Shown here one piece after another: positions 18,001 to 25,881 of a stretch of DNA of 37,853 nucleotides. Position numbers and translations under genes: made by a program. Every line of letters starts with the position of its first letter. Positions within the stretch are counted from its first letter, which is position 1. Below the pieces are notes generated by a model. It saw only the letters and a program-made list of their open reading frames with translations. It did not search any database and had not been told where the DNA came from. The stretch is from Alphaproteobacteria bacterium (GTDB taxonomy: Bacteria; Pseudomonadota; Alphaproteobacteria; Sphingomonadales; Sphingomonadaceae), in assembly GCA_018823905.1 (NCBI GenBank), contig JAHJHL010000214.1, positions 1 to 37,853 of the forward strand, read 5' to 3'.

Positions 18001-21000
18001 TTGGATACCGACACGCGCGGCGACGCCCGCGGCGATCAACTGGTTAGCGAGCCAGAAAATGAGAACGATATCCCCGACATCGACGCACCCGGCGCGGAGC
18101 GCGCAGGATATCCGCTCGAAGATCGCGCGGGCTACGATCCCGAATTTCTGAGCCGCAGCTTCACCGATCGCGCGTCATTCTTCACCGGCATTGTGCGCAC
18201 GGCGCTCGACATGGATCCCGACCAGTTCGTCTTGCTCCCCGGTCCTCGCCAAATCGTGCTGCTATCGAGGGCCGTAAAGAAGGCATTCGGCGTCACCGTG
18301 ACTGTGAAACCGGGCGTGCAAGACCGCTTCGCCATCGATCAGCTGTTGGACATGCTGCAGAATGTGCAGGGTATGGCCGCCATCCTGGGAATTCCCGCGC
18401 GCGGCATTTCGCTCGGCGGCAAGCTCGGGCTGACGATCGAAAAGCAGGCTCGTGCGCTTGGCTGGTTCCAGCCTGGCACCGCCATGATTGGGCTGCCGCG
18501 GCGCAGTAACAGCTTCGCGCATGAATGGGGCCACGCGCTGGACTATCATCTTCTCGGCACGCTCAGCTCCACGAACGGCCCCGTAACCGGCCGCGGCCTC
18601 AGCGGAGCGATCCGGCAGATGGGGGAAAATCTCGCCGATGCCGACGGGATACCGAACCGCGACATCCGCGACGGGTTCATCCATCTGCTCAACACCATGT
18701 TTTTCGACAAGGCGGGGCTGGCTACGCGTGTTCTCGACCTTGAAGCCAAGATCGCCAGCACCAAGGGCGACAAGGTGCGCGCTGACCTGCAGCGGCAAAT
18801 CGACAATATCACGGCCGGGAACGCTAAGCCGCGCGGGCTCACCTCCGACTTCGCGAAGCTCTCTAAGGCATTCGGCGATAAGAACGCCAATCAGGAATAT
18901 TGGACCAGCCCGACCGAAATGCTTGCGCGCGCGTTCGAGGCCTATGTCTCGTACAAGGCCGAGGCCGCCGGCATGTCGACGGAATTCATCGGAAAGGGGG
19001 ACGCGGCATATCTGAGCGATGCCGACGAGCGCTTTGCGATGACTTTCCCCAAGGGGACCGAGCGGCTGCGGATCTTCGATGCCTTCGATAACATCTTCGC
19101 CCACATCGCCACGCAGGAAGCGCTAGGCGTCGGAGCGGCGACCATGCCCGATCCTGCCGCGAAGGCGACGCGCAACCCCTTCGAACAGCCGGCGATGGTA
19201 GCACCCCGCGAGCGCAATTTCTTCCGAGCGGCAATCGGAAACGAGTTCGATGCGATTTGGTCGCAGCGCGAGGCTCGCCGCAAGCGGCTGCGCGATCGTC
19301 CTTCCAGCGATGAGGCGTCGATGCTGCGGCACATGCACGACGCACTTTCCTACTTCAAATATGGCATGACGGCCCGGTTGAAGATGCTCGGCCGCCGGTA
19401 CGATGCCCCAACGGTCCGCAAGCTTCACGACATGCTGACGCACACCGCTGGCGATAAATCGACCGGCCGCGACTATCTGCGCGCGATCGATCTTCGCACG
19501 AACCAATACCAAAACCGGGTCAGTCTGCTCGTCGGGAATTACAATGCCGAGATAAACCGTTCTCGGTCGCGCGAGCTTTCGATTACCGAAAGCGACCATC
19601 TTCGCGATCTGCTGACCAGCACCGAAACGACGGCCGAGAGCAAGCCGATGCAGATACTGGCGGCAGGCCTTCGCAAATTGTCCGATGACATTTTCTACGA
19701 CATGCAGCGTGCCGGTATTGACGTTGGATATGCCCGCAACGGCTATTTGCAGCGCATCTATGATGATGCGATCATCGGGGGCGACGAAGCCGGTTTTCTC
19801 GCCCAGGCCGCCCAGGCATACGAGATTGCTTTCGATCGCCAATGGGGAGACAGCGACGCGGTTCTGACGGATGACGAGGCATTGCCCAAATTCATGGCCG
19901 CAGCGCGCGATCTTGCGCGACAAGGCCACGACGGCATCGCCGACCCCTACAGGGCCGTAGCCAAGCTCCGGAAGCAGATCACGGCGGTCAATCGTTCAAT
20001 CGGCGCCGCCGAGAAAGCGGGCGACGATACCGACGCATTGCAGGGCCAGCTTGCGGACCTGGACGAGCAGATTAGCGAAGCGTTCGGCGAGTTTTACGAC
20101 GTGGTGCGGACCGCGTGGGCGAAGCAGGCAGCCGCCGAATGGCTGGTGAAGATCCAAAGTTCGAACCCGCACGATGTCGACAGCCGCGGTCCCGATGGCA
20201 ATTTCCTAAAAGGCCGTGCGCTTCCGCCCGAAGCCGACAAGCTTCTTGAAAAGTACATGATGCGCGATCCTGTCCACGTCATGACGCTCTACAGCGGCAA
20301 GGTGGCGCGGCGCATTGAGTATGCCGGGCGGTTCGGCGCCAAAGGCGAAAAGATCGATGCCATGTTCGCCCAGATGGGCAAGGAAGGCGTCTCAGCTGTC
20401 GGCCAGGAGCAGATCCGCGCGATTTTCGATGTCGTGACAGGCCGGTCGGTCAGCGCATTGCCGCCGGGCGTGAATTGGGCCTTTGAGGCGATCCACGTGA
20501 TTTGGGGCACAATCTCCCTGCTCCCGCGCGCCGTCTGGTCATCATTGGCCGAGAGCGTCACCGCAGGCCTGCACGCCGGCAACGCGAAATTTGCCTTCAA
20601 GGCGACCGGCGACTTGCTCGGCGCGATAATGAAAACCGACGCGTCGAAAGCGCGCGCGGAGCTTTCGCGCTTCGCCGGGATCGTCAACGACCGCGGCGGC
20701 CACAGCGTTCTCACGGAGCGCTTCGGGGGCACCTATGCGAACGACACCTTCCTGTCCGACGCTGCGACCCGCATGTTCTACAGTACGGGCCTGGTGGCGC
20801 TCACGCGCGCCCAACAAGGCCAGATGGTCGGCACCGCTCACGCCTTTCTGGATTGTATGAGCGGCTGGGTGATCGAAGGCGCGAAGGCAGCGCCGGGCTC
20901 TCGGGCGCATGTCCGCCGGGCCGACGCTATCGCGCGGCTCGAAGAATACGGAGTTTCGGATCCGGATGCGTTCGCGCAACGGGTGCGCTCCTTCGTCACG

Positions 21001-21903
21001 CTGCCCAAACCGGCAGACTTTACGGAAGGTGACGCCTTCACTCAGGATTGGACCAGCGCGGTCGACCGCTTCATCAAGGGTTCGATCCAGTCACCGTCGG
21101 TGATGTCGCGACCGGAGGCGGCCAGCAGCGCGTTCGGGCGCCTCGCCTACGGGATCATGTCCTTCAACTACGAGTTTTATCGGAACATCATCAAGGGTTC
21201 GGCGATCCGCGTAGGCCGTCAGTACGAACGGCGCCGCGATATCGCGCTGGCAGTAGGCGACGGCAAGGTCGCGGCGAACGCGAAGGCCGCGGTGGCTATC
21301 ACCCCCCAAGTCGCGGGCGGTTTGCTCGCCAGCGCCGCGACCCTAGTAGCCGGTCAGTTGCTCGTTTCGACAATCCGCATGTTCCTGTTCGATCAGGAGA
21401 AGTGGAAAGAACTCGAAGAAGAGGACAAGCTGGCTGATCATCTGGTGTCGACTGCGATCGGCCGGACGTTCGCAACTCCGCTTGATCCGATCGTGCAGGC
21501 GTATACCGGCTGGAAGTACAATGGGTCGATGCTGTCCAATCTGGCCGGTCCTGCCCCTTCAAACATCGTGCAGCAGATCGACACGATTGCGAAGGCGTCG
21601 GTACGCAACAGCGAAAAGACGAACACCGCCGAATATAATCGCGCCAAAGCGCTTTACCGCCTCGGTATTGGCCCGGGCGGCGGGCTCGCGCTGCAGTTCC
21701 TGCCCGGCGGTGCGTATCTCAGCGGCGCGGCCGGATTTGCCACCATGGCGGTGACATCGACGACGACCGCGGACGCTTTTGCCGAGAAGCTGATCGGTGA
21801 AAAAGGAAGCATCACGGATCCGGAAACCGGCGAGGTCACCGGGCCGCCGAAGAAGAATGCACCGCCGAAGGATAAGGAAGCCGAAACGAAATACGCCTTT
21901 TAG
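15061..21903 (+). CDS. Giant polyvalent protein with ParB/DdrB-like and HExxH metallopeptidase-like domains
   Basis: A single 2280-residue ORF without frameshift. Order: short N-terminal helical segment; Pro/Ala-rich linker (about 40-125); a Gly/Ala-rich, partly hydrophobic region (about 180-370) with SLGSFIAEQ and ASAVTEGATEG; second Pro/Ala linker; a ParB/DdrB-like domain (about 590-940) with GNGR at 671-674; a zincin-like domain with HEWGH at 1154-1158 and a downstream TSPTEMLARAFEAY (E1286 or E1293 as a possible third ligand); a long helical region with a coiled coil near 1634-1682; hydrophobic stretches near 1803-1833 and 2082-2110; and a basic tail. This architecture is that of the polyvalent proteins described by Iyer, Aravind and colleagues, which enter the recipient cell with phage or conjugative DNA. 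GGAGG lies eight bases before the ATG. In this element no virion gene accompanies it. Domain names come from motif recognition only. Confidence 0.85.
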   Translation: MTDYARVKRNVAKMIRLGAPEAEIDTYVASEGVTPAQLRGQSAPKPKAPAPPKPRPPITAYADTPTQRPARPAPRPSGVLPVQPELMAPLRALGATTTAPAPKPRAPRVQPPPVPMEPGVASIFGGAVTPYATPEFDPMTVKREDNSPLQNGGLLDRSLFSAKRSALRIGSGGARVIAAGMNAIDDGFGDALTARADKVDQFISRPVEGETTLDALAANPSLGSLGSFIAEQGTGSLVDMAGLATSAGILPYMVSQAGNIGQDRAENNSTGTATLTDIIKAAPAAALSTAAERLGTKFIGGAGGGGNLMTRLGASAVTEGATEGVQSLAEYTGGTLGTERGFDLNEGLSQAGQGAVTGGILGPVLRTGLTEVPSAIGSGIGMARDAMAERADAAAFSPLANAIAVDAFRPRDAAPAPSITEAPYAVKPKGRTIVTVDKDGARGFVAEVGKTVPYVEQDEPREAKAAPVAPKPTPAPAAPVAAPEPTNEAKSALLSGKEAHLAGVKVDANPFDQGTREANDWSNGWNQSSNQRASAYSAYIRGESDTPPPPLGTNSPIEQPAPAEVTKAVTPEPIVEQPKPVVAKAPVAMREETRRVTIPTGGKIDVRMELVNADDITQAEGSKQNRDRDRAASEAQIMAIVGKFDPEQLGDDNYTDRGAPIIGPDGTIESGNGRVLAINRVFDERPEMAKAYREYIEAQGFDTTGIERPVLIRRRVTEMDDATLRNFITGSNSDTKQELSAPERATQDASDILTPEVFTSYMGGALTSQRNGDFIRKFIDSVPDGQRSTFMDDKGNLSTAGVARIENAMLARAFGNGTPAAKRFLSKAMENTDNQTRTLTGALSEVAADWGKMTEAMADGTVDKQYDLTDKVLEAIGLVADARKQGEKISDVFAQRDAFNQVDPLVEKIVRSFYDGNLRRAAGRNKVAGILRSYAELAVEQRADTDLFGNAAPPTPADLYAAAIEQQHEADLLATAADAALDTDTRGDARGDQLVSEPENENDIPDIDAPGAERAGYPLEDRAGYDPEFLSRSFTDRASFFTGIVRTALDMDPDQFVLLPGPRQIVLLSRAVKKAFGVTVTVKPGVQDRFAIDQLLDMLQNVQGMAAILGIPARGISLGGKLGLTIEKQARALGWFQPGTAMIGLPRRSNSFAHEWGHALDYHLLGTLSSTNGPVTGRGLSGAIRQMGENLADADGIPNRDIRDGFIHLLNTMFFDKAGLATRVLDLEAKIASTKGDKVRADLQRQIDNITAGNAKPRGLTSDFAKLSKAFGDKNANQEYWTSPTEMLARAFEAYVSYKAEAAGMSTEFIGKGDAAYLSDADERFAMTFPKGTERLRIFDAFDNIFAHIATQEALGVGAATMPDPAAKATRNPFEQPAMVAPRERNFFRAAIGNEFDAIWSQREARRKRLRDRPSSDEASMLRHMHDALSYFKYGMTARLKMLGRRYDAPTVRKLHDMLTHTAGDKSTGRDYLRAIDLRTNQYQNRVSLLVGNYNAEINRSRSRELSITESDHLRDLLTSTETTAESKPMQILAAGLRKLSDDIFYDMQRAGIDVGYARNGYLQRIYDDAIIGGDEAGFLAQAAQAYEIAFDRQWGDSDAVLTDDEALPKFMAAARDLARQGHDGIADPYRAVAKLRKQITAVNRSIGAAEKAGDDTDALQGQLADLDEQISEAFGEFYDVVRTAWAKQAAAEWLVKIQSSNPHDVDSRGPDGNFLKGRALPPEADKLLEKYMMRDPVHVMTLYSGKVARRIEYAGRFGAKGEKIDAMFAQMGKEGVSAVGQEQIRAIFDVVTGRSVSALPPGVNWAFEAIHVIWGTISLLPRAVWSSLAESVTAGLHAGNAKFAFKATGDLLGAIMKTDASKARAELSRFAGIVNDRGGHSVLTERFGGTYANDTFLSDAATRMFYSTGLVALTRAQQGQMVGTAHAFLDCMSGWVIEGAKAAPGSRAHVRRADAIARLEEYGVSDPDAFAQRVRSFVTLPKPADFTEGDAFTQDWTSAVDRFIKGSIQSPSVMSRPEAASSAFGRLAYGIMSFNYEFYRNIIKGSAIRVGRQYERRRDIALAVGDGKVAANAKAAVAITPQVAGGLLASAATLVAGQLLVSTIRMFLFDQEKWKELEEEDKLADHLVSTAIGRTFATPLDPIVQAYTGWKYNGSMLSNLAGPAPSNIVQQIDTIAKASVRNSEKTNTAEYNRAKALYRLGIGPGGGLALQFLPGGAYLSGAAGFATMAVTSTTTADAFAEKLIGEKGSITDPETGEVTGPPKKNAPPKDKEAETKYAF

Positions 21904-22000
21904 CGCGTCACGGCGGTAATTGAGATAAGCGCACCGCCCAGCGGTGGATGTTTGCGTTCCATTGCAATTCTGCCATGGTTCGGGACTTAGGGGAGGCATT

Positions 22001-22447
22001 ATGTCCACGACGGCGGCAATACTACTAGTTTGCATGGGCGGAGGAACAGCGATCAAGCCTGACAGCGCCACAGTCAGCGGCTCCCATTCAGGCTCGTATG
22101 ACTACGGGCAGGGACAGTATAGCGGCTCTAGTCAGGGTACGGTAACAGGCACCAGAGCACAGGGATATGCCGATCAAGTCGATGTCGAATTAACCGGCAG
22201 CGAAGGCAAAATTCGCCTCCCCCGCGTTGTGCTACCGATAATGAGAGGTGGCGAAAATGGTTGGTTCGAACTGCGCGATCTCGAAATTGACGACCGAGTG
22301 ATCCAAGCGAAAGCGGCGATCAATTTCATCAATCGACCAAAAGTTCACATTGACCGGATGACAGGCACGATTTCAATTTCGGGTAAAAGCGGGACATTTA
22401 TGGGCAAATGCCAAAAAGTGGAGCCGGCCGCCGAACGACAGTTTTAG
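22001..22447 (+). CDS. Hypothetical protein, possibly exported
   Basis: A 148-residue protein. It opens with a short hydrophobic stretch (TTAAILLVCMGGGTAI) that could be a weak signal or membrane segment. A Ser/Gly/Tyr-rich low-complexity part (GSHSGSYDYGQGQYSGSS) follows, then a beta-rich C-terminal domain with RLPRVVLP, GWFELRDLEI and HIDRMTGTISISGKSG, ending near a lone cysteine (FMGKC). It resembles a type of hypothetical protein I associate with sphingomonads, but I cannot name it. The ATG at 22001 has AGGGGAGG just upstream, better than the in-frame GTG at 21944. It is visibly lower in G+C than the host genes. Confidence 0.65.
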   Translation: MSTTAAILLVCMGGGTAIKPDSATVSGSHSGSYDYGQGQYSGSSQGTVTGTRAQGYADQVDVELTGSEGKIRLPRVVLPIMRGGENGWFELRDLEIDDRVIQAKAAINFINRPKVHIDRMTGTISISGKSGTFMGKCQKVEPAAERQF

Positions 22448-22513
22448 GCGCTCGCGATTGCGCTACGCAGCATCATTATAGCTACGCGGCATACAAGTGA
22501 GGGGCGTTTTTCG

Positions 22514-23068
22514 ATGGCAAATTTTAGGATCGTTTTAGCAGCGTTCGCTCTAGGGCTCGTCCCTTCGGCATCTCTGGCGGAAGCGCCGGCAAATAGTGCT
22601 TTGACAGATATTGCCAGTCAGACAATTCGCTCGATCGACTTCGATCTATGCCTTCCGGCAGACGCATATGAGTATTCGGCGCTCGGTAAACATGCCGTCA
22701 TCAAGCTTGTTTCGACCACGGCAATCGCGGCAGAACTGCCTTTGACATCAGTGTTTGTGGAAATTGCCGGAGTGCGCGTTCCGCTCCGTCGGGTTTGGAG
22801 GTCGGAAACGACCAGCGTCGGCGAACGCTTTGAACAAGTATCATTCTACGTCGTGCCGATACAGCTAACCAAGAAAAAGTCGCGCCTTGCCGTTGATTTT
22901 AGCGGCGATCGAAAAAATTTCGGAGTCACGTCCTTCGGGCCTAATTTCTACGATGTGGATACGCCCGCATTTGTAAGGCTGGACGAATATGACAACCCTG
23001 GTGAACCGGATGACGACGCATTGCGGGGTATGCTGGTCAGAGAGTACCCCGAGATTTTTGGTGATTAG
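22514..23068 (+). CDS. Exported hypothetical protein
   Basis: A 184-residue protein with a clear Sec signal peptide (basic MANFR, hydrophobic core, cleavage likely after SLAEA at about residue 24). The mature part looks beta-rich, with paired strands such as ELPLTSVFVEIAGVRVPLRRV and a SFYVVPIQL segment, and a polar acidic C terminus (DEYDNPGEPDDD). No known family is recognised. It follows the previous gene by 66 bases on the same strand and shares its lower G+C, so the two may have arrived together. Periplasmic location is predicted. Confidence 0.65.
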   Translation: MANFRIVLAAFALGLVPSASLAEAPANSALTDIASQTIRSIDFDLCLPADAYEYSALGKHAVIKLVSTTAIAAELPLTSVFVEIAGVRVPLRRVWRSETTSVGERFEQVSFYVVPIQLTKKKSRLAVDFSGDRKNFGVTSFGPNFYDVDTPAFVRLDEYDNPGEPDDDALRGMLVREYPEIFGD

Positions 23069-23074
23069 GCTTGC

Positions 23075-23188
23075 CTACTCGCACCCCACCCCGTCGCCGT
23101 CCCATACCGCCGTAGGGGTGCAGTTGAACGACTGGCCGGGAGGAACGACGGAGGCGGCGGAGGCGGCGAGCAAGAGCGCGATAATCAT
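23075..23188 (-). pseudogene. Truncated remnant of a secreted thermonuclease-like gene
   Basis: The 37-residue ORF has a signal-peptide-like start (MIIALLLAASAASVVPPG) followed by FNCTPTAVWDGDG and stops at GVGCE. From memory, the CTPTxVWDGDGPxWC motif opens small secreted SNase/thermonuclease-family proteins of sphingomonads, so this looks like their first third. An alternative reading is an excalibur-type calcium-binding ending (DGDGxxCE), in which case it might be an intact tiny protein. It lies 10 bases downstream of the serine recombinase stop on the same strand, suggesting that recombination or insertion cut the gene. Confidence 0.45.
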
Positions 23189-23197
23189 CCAGCGGTG

Positions 23198-24871
23198 CTA
23201 GCTTGATCGATTGACCTTTTCATCCGAGCTTTGAGCCCTTCTTGCTGCATGTTGCGCCGTCGCGGCCCTGCTCCAAATTTTGGTCCTATTGTCTTCGAGG
23301 CCCGCGCTTGCGTACGCATTCAGGAGTGAGCCGAAACGCGTAGCGAAGAGTTGGGGCGTGGGCGAAAGCTCATCGTCGCGAATGATTTGCGCGGTCACGT
23401 ACCCATGTTCCTTTTGGAGCCGACGGAGACATTCGAGCAAATCATCATCGCTGAATCTGCAAGCCAGTTCTGGCCATCGGCGGGTGATCGTCTCGCGAGG
23501 GGTTTCGCCAGCTCGCTTGGCCTTCCATCGCTCGTGACCCATCCGTTGCAGTTCTGTGCGGCCGTATGGGATCCCAGCAAGCCGATATGCCTCGGTCAAC
23601 TTGCCAAAATGCCGCTGGAGAACGCTGCAGCTAGGAACGTCGGGACATTCGTTGATTATGTGCTCGTTCAAATACCCGATCCGATCGTGAAGGCTACGTA
23701 GTTCGGCGAGGATTTGCTGGCGTGACGCGGGCATCCTTCCGCCTTGTGGACACCATCTACCTTCCGGGTTGTACCCAACTTGCCGGTAAACCTCGAAAAT
23801 GCTCCCGAACTGCCGACAGAGCACTGTCGAGCATGGCGTGTAAGGGCACTGATCGATCAATCTCATCGATAGATAACCCTTCGACTTCAGCAAGCGTCCC
23901 ACCGCGGCCAGATTTTCCTCTTTTGGAACTTTGCGTCGACGGATCCGCAATCTGTGAGCTGCCGACGCGAATTGAACGCGACTGATGATCGGCTCCGTGA
24001 TCTTGGTCTTAATTAACTCATCCGGTGGATTTTTGCGGGGCTTGCTCTTCAGTCTCTGAGTCGTGCGATTAAAAACGTAGATGCCTAAGACCAGCTCGTC
24101 AGATAAAATCCGGCGCACCATATTGGCGCTCCAAGCTTCCCGATCACCTGCGGGTACCTGCAAATCGTTCAGCCGCCGAGCGATTTCAGTAAGACAAAGG
24201 CAATCCCGGGTGTACCACCGGAATATGTCCTTGATTGTCTGCGCCTCTTGCTCGGACCCCCTGACATAAACGACCCGATGGCTGTTCAGCGCTTTCGTCT
24301 CGCCGCGCTTCAATTTTTGGATCGGCCTGTCGTGTTGGTCGACAAGCATCCGGTCGAAACCGAACCGGCGCGGACCCCCTATCTTATGGCCGATCTTTGC
24401 TTGCAAAAGCTGCGCATGAATGACCTTTTCCGACAGTTCCCGGCTAAACTCCGCGGCCTGCAAGCGCTTGATCTGTTTTAGCAGCATCATGACAGGCGTG
24501 CCGTCGTTTTCGAAGGGCTCGGCACAGTAGGTGATCGGCACGCCGGCTTCGAAGCATATAAACTCATAGTGGCCGCTCTCATCGAGATTTTGAAACCTGC
24601 CCCAACGGCTTACATCTAAAACCAAGATGCGCTCAAAGTTCCGCGTGGGTTTCATCACGTCGGCTAGCAAGGCTTGTAGCCCGGGGCGCTGTCGCAGGGT
24701 CAGTCCACTCTCGCCAGGATCGGTATAGGTCTTTACGATGTCAAAGCCGTGTTGCGCGGCGTAAGCCGATATCGCTCGCGCTTGATTCCAGATCGAATAG
24801 CGTTGATGGTCTCGGGACATACGCAAATATTGCGCGACCGGAATGAGCGATGATATTCGGTTTCCAAGCAT
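23198..24871 (-). CDS. Large serine recombinase with three C-terminal homing-endonuclease-associated-like repeats
   Basis: A 557-residue site-specific recombinase. The N-terminal resolvase domain has the nucleophile S19 in YLRMSRDHQ, and VLDVSRWGR near 84-92. The recombinase DNA-binding domain covers about 160-310 (GGPRRFGFDR, IFRWYTRDCLCLTEIARRLN, MVRRILSDELVLGIYVFNR). Instead of a typical zinc ribbon with coiled coil, the C terminus carries three similar ~45-residue units at about 321-367, 386-433 and 476-524, each ending in a pattern like FGSxxxxYRxAG, as in homing-endonuclease-associated repeats. The ATG at 24871 has AGGAG eight bases upstream. It may move DNA of its own inside the element; no partner attachment sites were identified. 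Confidence 0.88.
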   Translation of the reverse strand: MLGNRISSLIPVAQYLRMSRDHQRYSIWNQARAISAYAAQHGFDIVKTYTDPGESGLTLRQRPGLQALLADVMKPTRNFERILVLDVSRWGRFQNLDESGHYEFICFEAGVPITYCAEPFENDGTPVMMLLKQIKRLQAAEFSRELSEKVIHAQLLQAKIGHKIGGPRRFGFDRMLVDQHDRPIQKLKRGETKALNSHRVVYVRGSEQEAQTIKDIFRWYTRDCLCLTEIARRLNDLQVPAGDREAWSANMVRRILSDELVLGIYVFNRTTQRLKSKPRKNPPDELIKTKITEPIISRVQFASAAHRLRIRRRKVPKEENLAAVGRLLKSKGYLSMRLIDQCPYTPCSTVLCRQFGSIFEVYRQVGYNPEGRWCPQGGRMPASRQQILAELRSLHDRIGYLNEHIINECPDVPSCSVLQRHFGKLTEAYRLAGIPYGRTELQRMGHERWKAKRAGETPRETITRRWPELACRFSDDDLLECLRRLQKEHGYVTAQIIRDDELSPTPQLFATRFGSLLNAYASAGLEDNRTKIWSRAATAQHAARRAQSSDEKVNRSS

Positions 24872-25094
24872 TCGAACCGCTCCTGCACTCCGCCCGCGGG
24901 ATCGGGCGCTCGGGGTGGGCGGCTCAAGCGGGACTAGCCAAAGACGCCGCCCTGACCGTGCTCATTTGCGAGGAAGAGCACGACCGCGTACAGATACCCC
25001 ACAATCGCGGCCTAACCTAGAAGGCTTCGCCAAAACGCGTGGCGCGACGTTAAACCGGAGGAACAGGCGACGATGATTGAGCACGGCGCAGCAA

Positions 25095-25124
25095 AAAGGC
25101 CGCGCCAGTGGTGTCGCGGCCTTT
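25095..25124 (-). terminator. Terminator-like hairpin
   Basis: AAAGGCCGCG (25095-25104) and CGCGGCCTTT (25115-25124) form a perfect 10-bp stem with a 10-base loop. Read on the minus strand the stem is followed directly by a run of T, giving a fair Rho-independent terminator for leftward transcripts; rightward it has only three T. It could shield the serine recombinase region from leftward read-through. Confidence 0.5.
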
Positions 25125-25294
25125 CCGGCATATCCAATGCAGCCCCTCCGCCCCCAGGGAATGTAGGATCGATCCAGCCCCCGGCTTCTGTCATCCCGAG
25201 TCTCCCCGGATGCGTAGCATTGAACATGATCACGTTCGCCGCCAACCGGGTATTGTCACCAATTTTTCACCAATCCGCGGCAAATGCGCGCTAA

Positions 25295-25326
25295 CCCCGC
25301 GTCTAATGCGACCCCAGGACGCGGGG
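25295..25326. repeat. 9-bp inverted repeat
   Basis: CCCCGCGTC (25295-25303) pairs exactly with GACGCGGGG (25318-25326) around a 14-base loop. No T-run follows. It lies about 50 bases before the frameshifted small gene and may be a structural or regulatory element. Confidence 0.4.
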
Positions 25327-25376
25327 CACTTCACCGAATCATTGCGGACATAACGTGAACATGCCAGCCCACCACA

Positions 25377-25684
25377 ATGGGCAACCGAGGGCGGCGAGAC
25401 ATTGGATGGGCGCCGACGCTCGGCAAGATGCTGGAGATGGGCGTCAAGGCCTTCGCTTGCTGCTCGCGGTGCGGGCGACAGCAGCCCATCGACATTGCCG
25501 CGCTGATCGAAAAGGTCGGGCCTGACTTCTGCCTACACAATCGGCGCAACAAGCGTGCAAGTTGAAACCCGGCTGCAAAGGCTATACCTATTTTGCCACA
25601 GACCGATGGGGCGGGATCATCACTCCGTTTCGCGACGAGGCTACAGGCTACAAATGGCTATCGGAGATTAGCCGCAACAGATAA
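25377..25684 (+). pseudogene. Frameshifted small cysteine-rich (zinc-ribbon-like) protein gene
   Basis: Frame 1 runs from the ATG at 25377 to a TGA at 25563-25565 and reads GRRDIGWAPTLGKMLEMGVK, CCSRCGRQQPIDIAALIEK, DFCLHNRRNKR. The continuation in the -1 frame from about 25556 to the TAA at 25682-25684 reads CKLKPGCKGYTYFATDRWGG, ITPFRDEATGYKWLSEISRN. Joined, they give a sensible protein of about 102 residues with four or more Cys (CSRC, C-x4-C) suited to zinc. One missing base near 25555 explains the shift. Either the gene is broken, the base is a sequencing error, or the shift is programmed; there is no obvious slippery heptamer. The function is unknown; such Cys-rich small proteins occur on alphaproteobacterial mobile elements. 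Confidence 0.6.
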
Positions 25685-25685
25685 A

Positions 25686-25820
25686 ATGTCAGATGGTGGC
25701 GAGCGAGGGGATGGCAACGCCATGGGCGACTCCGTTCTAGTCGCCGGTCTCGTGGCATTTGGCATCGTTGTGCTGCGCGTGTTGGCAATGCTGATCCACA
25801 CGAGGGACGACGCTGATTGA
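25686..25820 (+). CDS. Small single-pass membrane protein
   Basis: A 44-residue ORF from ATG 25686, or 32 residues from ATG 25722, with one hydrophobic helix (SVLVAGLVAFGIVVLRVLAML) and a charged tail (HTRDDAD). ATG 25722 has a GAGGGG tract about 11 bases upstream; ATG 25686 overlaps the end of the frameshifted gene and has none. Tiny one-helix proteins on mobile elements may be holin-like, toxins or regulators of membrane enzymes; nothing here decides. Confidence 0.4.
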   Translation: MSDGGERGDGNAMGDSVLVAGLVAFGIVVLRVLAMLIHTRDDAD

Positions 25821-25881
25821 AGGCGACGCAACAAAAGAGGCCGGGTCAGCGTTGCGTTCCGATAAGGTAGGAGCCAGTACC

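Larger units (their letters stand above)
24872..25376. other. Gene-poor stretch with hairpins and gene debris
   Basis: No convincing gene. The stretch holds an unrecognised 56-codon ORF (24850-25020, plus strand), overlapping ORFs on both strands at 25012-25294 without family resemblance, a terminator-like hairpin at 25095-25124 and a second hairpin at 25295-25326. The segment around 25066-25108 is a diverged copy of 25805-25848 (a GATTGA stop context followed by CGCAxCAAAAxxGGCCG), so part of the stretch looks like the 3' end of a lost paralogue of the small gene ending at 25820. Confidence 0.4.

Noticed and set aside
24850..25020. 56-codon plus-strand ORF with a protein-like end (WAAQAGLAKDAALTVLICEE)
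   Set aside because: It overlaps the start of the serine recombinase on the other strand, has no ribosome-binding site and no recognised relatives; it may be gene debris.
25012..25294. Overlapping ORFs on both strands (77 and 73 residues)
   Set aside because: They read through a terminator-like hairpin and have Pro- or Gly-rich compositions without family resemblance. The plus-strand one has a GGAGG at long spacing, which is not enough.
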